DNA from: Barthelona sp. PAP020
Lineage: Eukaryota > Metamonada: BaSk clade
Assembly (NCBI GenBank): GCA_040182905.1
Contig: JARQWU010000065.1
Coordinates: 1-41,735 of the forward strand
Reading direction: 5' to 3'
DNA: 41,735 bases
The position numbers were made by a program, and so were the translations under genes. Shown one piece after another: positions 35,857-41,735 of the stretch. The notes beneath the pieces were generated by a model. It had not been told where the DNA came from, did not search any database, and saw nothing but the letters and a program-made list of their open reading frames with translations. How positions within the stretch are numbered: the stretch's first letter is position 1; every line of letters starts with the position of its first letter.

Positions 35857-37005
35857 ATGTCATCTGGATTATACATTTTTGAAAATCCATCAGACACGGA
35901 AGATGAAGATTTAATATTTCCTGTACCTTCTGGTTATGACGGATGCAACTCACCAAATATCAAAAATATCAACACTAACAGTACTTTGAACACGAAAACA
36001 ATCAAAGATGAAAGTACAAAATCAATTCAAAAATCACATATTGTTGAGTCGGTGAAACCAAAAGTACAAACGAAAATAAACCAAAATTTAGACAATTGGT
36101 ATGGAAATTTACTTCCAGAATTAGGTAGAGCGGGAAAAACACCCAATAAAATTGTTGAAATTATTCGGAAAGAGGGAATACCTTCTGAAGTACGAAGTTC
36201 AATTTGGCCATTATTATTAGGAAACCCTTTTTGTATTGGTGATTCTTTATTTGAAATATGTAAAACAAGGGGACAAAGTATATATGAAAAGTCAAAGAAT
36301 GGACAGACATTTTTAGAGGCTTTACATCCGTCCAAATATACTTCAGCAGGTGATTTAAAAATAATAGATACAGATATACCTCGAACATGTTCTTCAGCAG
36401 AAATGAAACTCACTGCTGAACAAGATGATCATATTCGACAATTACTATTTGCATTTGTTGCTTTTAGACCTGATGTTGGTTACACTCAAGGGTTGACATA
36501 CTTAGTCTTTCCATTAGCCTTGAATCTAAGACCGAATACAGCGTTTCAGTGTTTAATTTCCATTATTCTTAAAAGTCCCATACTATTAACTGTATATAGG
36601 AGAAGTGATTCAGGTAGAAATGCATTATATCGTGCATTTTACTTTTTTTTTGAAAATGAGTTGAAAGACTTGTTTCAAAGAATGCGACAGTTGGATTTAT
36701 TAACACATTTTAAAGTTATTCTGGAAAGATGGTTTATGACCTTGTTTAAGACAGCTTTGGATGATGAATTGTCAATGTGGATTTTGGATTGGTTCTTTAC
36801 TGAAGGAGATATTGTATTATTTAAAGCAGCTTTGAGCTTATTGAAGTACCATAAAAATTTCATAATGAATAATTCTTTTGAAGACAGTTTACAATTATTG
36901 GGTCAAAAATTTGATGATATTGAACATCAACCACTTCTAGATAACATGCCCAAAAAAATAAAACCAGAACAATTTTCAAACGTTTTGGCCAGCTATGGCT
37001 TTTAA
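35857..37005 (+). CDS. TBC-domain Rab GTPase-activating protein
   Basis: In this 382-residue protein the TBC domain covers about residues 95-340. The arginine finger is in IDTDIPRT (about 170-177) and the glutamine finger in GYTQGL (about 208-213), so the dual-finger GAP mechanism should work. The entry motif RKEGIPSEVRSSIWPLLLGN is typical. The N-terminal 90 residues are acidic, Asn/Ser/Lys-rich and probably disordered. The layout is closest to the TBC1D12/14-type short RabGAPs, but the target Rab cannot be told. The frame is open from a TTG nine bases upstream; the ATG at 35857 is chosen. A poly-T stretch follows the stop codon. Confidence 0.93.
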   Translation: MSSGLYIFENPSDTEDEDLIFPVPSGYDGCNSPNIKNINTNSTLNTKTIKDESTKSIQKSHIVESVKPKVQTKINQNLDNWYGNLLPELGRAGKTPNKIVEIIRKEGIPSEVRSSIWPLLLGNPFCIGDSLFEICKTRGQSIYEKSKNGQTFLEALHPSKYTSAGDLKIIDTDIPRTCSSAEMKLTAEQDDHIRQLLFAFVAFRPDVGYTQGLTYLVFPLALNLRPNTAFQCLISIILKSPILLTVYRRSDSGRNALYRAFYFFFENELKDLFQRMRQLDLLTHFKVILERWFMTLFKTALDDELSMWILDWFFTEGDIVLFKAALSLLKYHKNFIMNNSFEDSLQLLGQKFDDIEHQPLLDNMPKKIKPEQFSNVLASYGF

Positions 37006-37437
37006 TTTTCATTCTTTTTAACTTCTCTTTTTTTTTTTTTTTGTATGTATTTTTCACATAAATATTTGTATAAGCACATGTTTTCTTTTATTGTTGCATA
37101 TCAACTTCCTTTTTTTTATTTGCTGTTTAAAAGAATTCTCATATTCAATTTATTCAATTAATTTAACAATCTTTTGTTTACAAAAATATAAATCCAAGTC
37201 AATTGGAAATAAAAAACTTTGTTGAAACCTTCAAGAAAAAAGAAAAAATATTCTTCTTCCTTCACTGTCAAACTCAACTTTTTCATGTGAAAAAGAGCTT
37301 TGGATAACAATAATACCTCTTAAAATCAAAATGATCAAGAAATCTTGAAAATAAAAAACATGCGTGGAACAAAATCCCATAATCTTATTATAATCTTATC
37401 TAAAATTTAGCATCAAAATTGAATTTATTATATCTTT
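37006..37437. other. Intergenic spacer, 432 bp
   Basis: This spacer lies between two plus-strand genes (TBC and TSG101-like). It holds a T run near 37028-37041 and otherwise plain AT-rich sequence. No open frame of note, RNA gene or repeat is seen. Confidence 0.6.
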
Positions 37438-38554
37438 ATGTTATCTTTGCAAGATTTTATACATGGTTTCGAATGTTTTAGGGACAAATCAAGGGCAATT
37501 TTTGATATATTGAATTTCTTGAAAAAATATCCAATGTTTAGTCTAAATCAACAATTAATAAGTATTTTTCAACTTTTTATTATGTTTTACTAACTTTTTA
37601 GAACGTATCAATGGGATAGAAATGAATTGTATTGTCATTGAAGGTAATATTCCAATAACTTTTCGAAACAGACCTTATTCACTTCCAATACGAATATTAC
37701 CTGACTTATATCCGGATTTTCAACCTCAAGTCAATGTAAAAATTTTATCGGGAATGTTCGTTCCTCAAAAGCATCCATTTGTCACCGCAAATGGATCTTG
37801 TAATGATTTTTATTATCTTAGTAATTGGAATATAAATCATACTTTGATAAAATTGGCAGATTTACTTTCTATTGAGTTTTCTGCACATTGTCCATTATTC
37901 AAAGATTCTTCAGACTCTCAATCTAACATTAGTCATCATTCCAATCATTCCACACATGTATATCAACCCTCATACAATTTTAATAATAGCAACAACAGTA
38001 TTCAGATGAATCATAGCGTTTCACCTCAAAAGCAAACTATGTATCCATCCTTTGGAGTTGTTAATTATCCATTTATTTCTCCTTCTATTGATATGAACCA
38101 TAATGAAAGGAGACAGAAAACTCTATCTGATCCCTTTACTGAAATAAAAACCAGTTTACGAGTGAAACTTGTTCAAGAATTAAGACTAAGACAATTAGAG
38201 TATAATCAACAAACAAAGCGATATGATGACGTTAAAACAACGTTAATGGAGAAAGATAAACAAATGTGCATTCAAATCAGTCAATTAACTGATGTGAAAG
38301 AATTTGTTTGCAAAAATTTGAAGCAAAATACTTCAAATATGCTTGAGGAAATTGTGAAACCCTTCAAAGAGAAAGACAAAGAATTATTAAACCTTTATTC
38401 TGAATATTTATCTTTGGTCGATGTTATTAATGACCTTACAGTTGTAAGAATGGATGGGATCATTAATCAAGACACAATTTTATCAAAAACGAAGGAGTTG
38501 ATTGCTCGAAGAGACGCTTTAAAGAAAATTTTAAGCACCAACAATTTTATATAA
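37438..38554 (+). CDS. TSG101: ESCRT-I subunit TSG101/VPS23-like, two exons
   Basis: The coding sequence is 37438-37561 joined to 37602-38554, giving 358 residues. The N-terminal UEV domain (about 1-145) reads DILNFLKKYPMF across exon 1 and RINGIEMNCIVIEGNIPI after the phase-1 splice, then LPDLYPDFQPQV and HPFVTANGSC. No catalytic Cys at the E2 position is seen, as in other UEVs. A Ser/Asn/His-rich linker of about 70 residues follows, then a coiled coil (LVQELRLRQLEYNQQTK) and a C-terminal steadiness-box-like segment (VDVINDLTVVRMDGIINQD). TSG101 binds ubiquitinated cargo and recruits ESCRT-II, one subunit of which is VPS22 at 9 kb. A start at the internal ATG (37622) would remove the first UEV helices. 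Confidence 0.9.
37562..37601 (+). other. Intron of TSG101-like gene, 40 nt
   Basis: A GTATTT donor, a TACTAAC branch motif and a TTTTTAG acceptor are present. This is a phase-1 intron: the codon AAA is formed from A and AA. Removal extends the UEV domain to a good N-terminal helix and an ATG at 37438. Confidence 0.93.
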
Positions 38555-38747
38555 CTCAATTTTTGATTTCAATTTTTCAATTTTTTTTGTTTTAGTCGTT
38601 TATCTTGTAAATATGGTTTAGTTTTTCTTTTTTTTTTTTTTTTTTTGAAGCATTTTCTTTTTTTTTCAATGATTATAAAGCAATGAAGATATTGAATTGT
38701 TTTTTTCAAGCAATATTTTTTTTAACTTTTGTTGTTTTTGCAGTAAT

Positions 38748-39998
38748 ATGACATTTCCACAACACTTTATCGAAGCTCAATTACTTCCTGATTTGGATAC
38801 ATTTGAAGAAAACGATTTTTTAATTGCTTTTGCAGGTTGTGTTCATGGACATTGGGATAATGTATATGAACAAGTTTTAAATGCAGAATTTGCCTTGCAA
38901 AAAGAAATTGATATTTTAATTGTTACTGGTGATGGAACAACTATACGAAATATTTATGATATCAACAGTCACAAATGTCCAAGTAAATATCAGGCATTTG
39001 GTGATTTCTACAAATATTATAATGGTACCACTATTGCACCCAAATTAACAATATTGATTGGAGGTAATCATGAAGCCTCTAATTGTCTTTGGGAAAATTT
39101 TTTTGGGGGATATATTGCTCCAAATATTTATTATTTGGGGCATACTGGTTGTTTAAATCTGTATGGAAACCGAATTGTTGGATTGAGTGGAATTTATCAC
39201 GACTTTGGGCATTTTAAGAAATTTCGAGGGATCTCAAAAAGCAATTTAGTCTATGGTCATCAAATTAGACAATATTCTGTTGAATTATTGATGAAGTTTG
39301 GTGAATATTTGAAAAGTTTGAATGACAGAAATGGAGATGTGAAAGCTTATATATGTCACGATTGGCCAACGTTAATACAAGAAGAAGAAAGGTATGTAAA
39401 TCCTGAGCAATATAAATTGATGAAACGTTTGAACAAAAGATTTATGACTCCTGGTCAATTGCAAGCGTTTGTACATAATGACATCATTGATAATTTGGAC
39501 CCTGATCTTTGTGTATGCTCCCACATGCATTTCACAGCAAAAATTGATCTGAAATTGAGGAGTGGAAAAACAAGCATATTGAATGCCTTATGTAAATGTT
39601 GTGATGATAGAATACCTAGAGGTGCTTATTATGGGTTGAGTATTCAAAAATGGAAAAAAACAAGTGATGCTAAGATTGAATTCGATCCATATTGGGCAGG
39701 TATGCTTAAAAAATTCGGAAACTTAATACCATTTCAGCATTGGAACTCTAACAAAGATACCTTTAAAAGAATAACTTTAGGGAACATCAGACCAAATGAA
39801 ATTGAACCTTTGATAATTGAAATACCAGAATTTAACAAATATGTTGAAGAGTTGTTTGAACCTTTGCCCGAGAAATTTTTACATTATCCAATAAGACTGA
39901 CAGAATCACCTTCAACTGTTCAAATATGTCGATTATTAGAAATAGATTTCAATCTTTTTGCTGGATTGATTTCTAAAGACGATATTATTGAGTTTTAG
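38748..39998 (+). CDS. DBR1: RNA lariat debranching enzyme
   Basis: This 416-residue metallophosphoesterase cuts the 2'-5' bond of intron lariats in the nucleus. Metal-site residues are all visible: Cys31 and His33 in AGCVHG, Asp62 in VTGDGTT, Asn107-His108 in IGGNHEAS, His204 in CHDWP, and His259 and His261 in CSHMHF. GGYIAPNIYYLGHTGC matches the lariat-recognition region. Human DBR1 has CGDFQ; here the segment is TGDGT, so two positions after the catalytic Asp differ. The N-terminus has about 22 extra residues before the fold. The upstream TTG frame was discarded. TTTTTGCAG sits just before the ATG and could be an intron acceptor in the 5' UTR. Confidence 0.95.
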   Translation: MTFPQHFIEAQLLPDLDTFEENDFLIAFAGCVHGHWDNVYEQVLNAEFALQKEIDILIVTGDGTTIRNIYDINSHKCPSKYQAFGDFYKYYNGTTIAPKLTILIGGNHEASNCLWENFFGGYIAPNIYYLGHTGCLNLYGNRIVGLSGIYHDFGHFKKFRGISKSNLVYGHQIRQYSVELLMKFGEYLKSLNDRNGDVKAYICHDWPTLIQEEERYVNPEQYKLMKRLNKRFMTPGQLQAFVHNDIIDNLDPDLCVCSHMHFTAKIDLKLRSGKTSILNALCKCCDDRIPRGAYYGLSIQKWKKTSDAKIEFDPYWAGMLKKFGNLIPFQHWNSNKDTFKRITLGNIRPNEIEPLIIEIPEFNKYVEELFEPLPEKFLHYPIRLTESPSTVQICRLLEIDFNLFAGLISKDDIIEF

Positions 39999-40180
39999 TT
40001 CAATTCAAAATTTGCCTGCATTTTTTTTTTTTTGAAGTAAAAAATTGTTTTTTCTTTTTTTTTGCACATAAAACATGCCATAATGCATGTATGTATATAT
40101 CCTCTAAGAAGGATAGAAAGTAAAAATAAATAAAAAGAGGAAAGAAAAAAATTTATACTTAATGATGCAACTGCCGGCAA

Positions 40181-41416
40181 CTATTTAACAATAGAAGAAA
40201 CTCTTCTTCTTTTTTTATTCAAAACTTTTTGCATATCGATTCTATTTTGATTTATTAAAGGGTTTTCTAATATTCTTGGAGTCTTTAATAGATCTTCCAT
40301 ATCATTCTGACAATCAACTGCAATTATATCCTCTTCCTTTTTCATTTCATCCAAATTATTGTTTAAAATATTCGAATTTATTGAATGATAATTGAGAAAC
40401 ATTTCATAAGTTAGTTTTTGAGCATTTATTCTTATTTTATCAGGGATGATTGATTTCTTCTGATAACCATCCCAAGGGACATTAATTAGATTTGCCGCCA
40501 AACACATTTTATTCTTAATATCTTCACTATATTCCACACCTGATTTTTTCAATTTATTAACTGTTGGTTTTAGAATGTTGATTTCAGCAACAACTGCATA
40601 TCTGCTAAGCATATGCAATAAATGACCAATAAAACTCTGATTCATATTCCAATATGCATCTACAAACATATCATTATATTTGATAGTCATTGGTACAATC
40701 TCTACATTAGGTAATTCAAAAAATCCCTTTTTAAATTGACAACAATAACTATTATTTACACAAGAACCTTCAGGAAAAAATAAAAAAGGCTGATTATACG
40801 GATTCTTAATAAAGTCTGTCACTCTATCCTTGGTTTCTTGTCGAGATTTCTTATTCGTTCGATCAAACCATAAATTATTTGGTAAAACAAAACGTTGAAT
40901 CAATCCAAAAGCACCAGTAGACACTTGACCAATAATCGAAAAACTTAAAGGCTTCGGTAACGTTGCGTTCAATAAAATAAAATCTAAGACAGTCGTATGA
41001 TTGCAAACAAATATCTTATTATGCCAATGTGAAGGAATTTCTCCTTCTTTAGTGATAACAATAAACATTATAAAACTAATACATCTACAAAAAAAGTATA
41101 CTATGTAAGAATTTAATCGTTGTCTATATATTCCTGGTGGTAATAAAGATACAAGCAAGTTTAATACTAAAGTGAACAAAAATGTAAAAAATAGTAAAAC
41201 TAATCGACAAGGTAAAAGTATTACATATCTAACCAATTTATCAAGTATAACAAAGGGTACCAAATACCATGTAATCATATAATTTCGTTTTGGATTTGGT
41301 TTATATGCTTTCCAGTAATTGTCTTCAATAATTTTTTCTATAGCTTGCGTAGCAATTTGAATACCAAATGAAAAATCAAATACTTCAATATTTCTAATAT
41401 TTTCGAGTTCGTTCAT
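40181..41416 (-). CDS. Glycerol-3-phosphate acyltransferase, GPAT3/4-like
   Basis: In this 411-residue membrane acyltransferase of the PlsC family, motif I is NHTTVLD at 139-145 (catalytic His140, Asp145), motif II region LWFDRTNKKSR near 182-192, motif III FPEGSCVNN at 214-222 and motif IV VEIVPMTIKY at 238-247. The FPEG..NN form and two hydrophobic helices before motif I (about residues 50-120) fit ER GPAT3/GPAT4 or the LPEAT group. These add the first (or second) acyl chain in glycerolipid synthesis; acyl-CoA would come from enzymes such as the ACSL encoded at 32.7 kb. The Lys/Arg-rich C-terminus (LNKKRRRVSSIVK) is cytosolic-like. Convergent with DBR1 (182 bp). Confidence 0.9.
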   Translation of the reverse strand: MNELENIRNIEVFDFSFGIQIATQAIEKIIEDNYWKAYKPNPKRNYMITWYLVPFVILDKLVRYVILLPCRLVLLFFTFLFTLVLNLLVSLLPPGIYRQRLNSYIVYFFCRCISFIMFIVITKEGEIPSHWHNKIFVCNHTTVLDFILLNATLPKPLSFSIIGQVSTGAFGLIQRFVLPNNLWFDRTNKKSRQETKDRVTDFIKNPYNQPFLFFPEGSCVNNSYCCQFKKGFFELPNVEIVPMTIKYNDMFVDAYWNMNQSFIGHLLHMLSRYAVVAEINILKPTVNKLKKSGVEYSEDIKNKMCLAANLINVPWDGYQKKSIIPDKIRINAQKLTYEMFLNYHSINSNILNNNLDEMKKEEDIIAVDCQNDMEDLLKTPRILENPLINQNRIDMQKVLNKKRRRVSSIVK

Positions 41417-41632
41417 TTCAACTGTTTTTCATTCAAAACACTCTGTAAAAAAAAATCAAAAAAACATATTTTTTTATTGATTTGATGGATTTAGATTTCA
41501 AAAAGCTCTTATAAAAGCATAATACATATTTTCAAATATTTATATGATAAAAGAAAATAAAAATATGAAGAAATACTTTTTACACAATTTTTGATAGATT
41601 TTTTTTTGCTTTTTTACACAAATATAAACACA

Positions 41633-41735
41633 TTACAAATGCAATAAATACTTGGGAGTTGCTGAAAATTTGGCATATCCTTTCACAACTTTATTAATAG
41701 CATCCAAGAAATCCTTTTCAGTTACTACTTTTCTT
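41633..41735 (-). CDS. PSMC2: 26S proteasome ATPase RPT1, C-terminal end only
   Basis: Only the last 33 codons and the stop are in the window; the gene continues beyond the right edge. The visible peptide contains [20 protein letters not shown], which matches the RPT1/PSMC2 C-terminus ([23 protein letters not shown]). RPT1 is one of six AAA+ subunits that unfold substrates for the 20S core, which includes the beta1 subunit encoded at 22 kb. Its C-terminus ends LLHL and lacks an HbYX gate-opening motif, as is usual for RPT1. Confidence 0.9.
   Translation of the reverse strand, partial: RKVVTEKDFLDAINKVVKGYAKFSATPKYLLHL

Overview
This is a nuclear DNA window from a very AT-rich, gene-dense unicellular eukaryote. 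The genes are single eukaryotic units, not operons. They encode proteasome, ESCRT, RNA polymerase, eIF4E, GPI-anchor, Derlin and RabGAP proteins. Standard stop codons TAA, TAG and TGA are all used, and most genes have no intron. Five genes carry micro-introns of 39-42 nt with GT...AG ends and a CTAAC or CTAAT branch-site motif just before the acceptor. A UPF0193 gene, from a family typical of ciliated lineages, hints at a flagellated stage. I cannot name the species; a free-living or parasitic flagellate or amoeboflagellate is possible.

Layout. 1-700: GC-richer non-coding sequence with copy A of a dispersed repeat. 0.7-8.8 kb: CLEC16A-like (-), pseudouridine-5'-phosphate glycosidase (+), PIG-L (-), fibrillarin (+), a bacterial-type cyclophilin-like protein (-) and a GOLGA7/ERF4-like protein (-). 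9-15 kb: VPS22 (+), RPB6 (-), an unknown membrane protein (+), an SPFH/stomatin-like protein with one intron (+), a degenerate GT8-like protein (-), UPF0193 (-) and a Dsc3-like ubiquitin-fold membrane protein (+). 15.3-21.8 kb: one giant 2166-residue protein that I do not recognise with certainty; it has hints of macroglobulin-like beta domains. 22-24 kb: proteasome beta1 (+) and eIF4E (+), each with one intron. 24-30 kb: an EF-hand-like/coiled-coil protein (-), a Ste20/MST-type kinase with a tandem-repeat linker (+) and an ArfGAP (+). 29.8-30.6 kb: a gene-free stretch with copy B of the dispersed repeat. 30.6-41.7 kb: a weak Tim17-like protein (-), a possible 48-residue membrane peptide (-), a B-box protein with one intron (-), long-chain acyl-CoA synthetase (+), Derlin (-), a TBC RabGAP (+), a TSG101-like ESCRT-I subunit with one intron (+), lariat debranching enzyme (+), a GPAT3/4-like acyltransferase (-) and the C-terminal end of proteasome ATPase RPT1 (-).

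Many neighbours are divergent and share very short gaps (48 and 59 bp in the tightest cases). Start codons usually follow a T-rich tract. Functional themes recur: membrane traffic and endolysosomal sorting (VPS22, TSG101, ArfGAP, TBC, CLEC16A), ER and protein quality control (Derlin, Dsc3-like, proteasome beta1 and RPT1), and lipid/GPI metabolism (PIG-L, ACSL, GPAT). There is no sign that neighbouring genes form one pathway.

The least explained items are the dispersed repeat pair, the giant protein, the repeat linker of the kinase and the two bacterial-looking enzymes. I see no tRNA, rRNA, CRISPR array or intact transposon.
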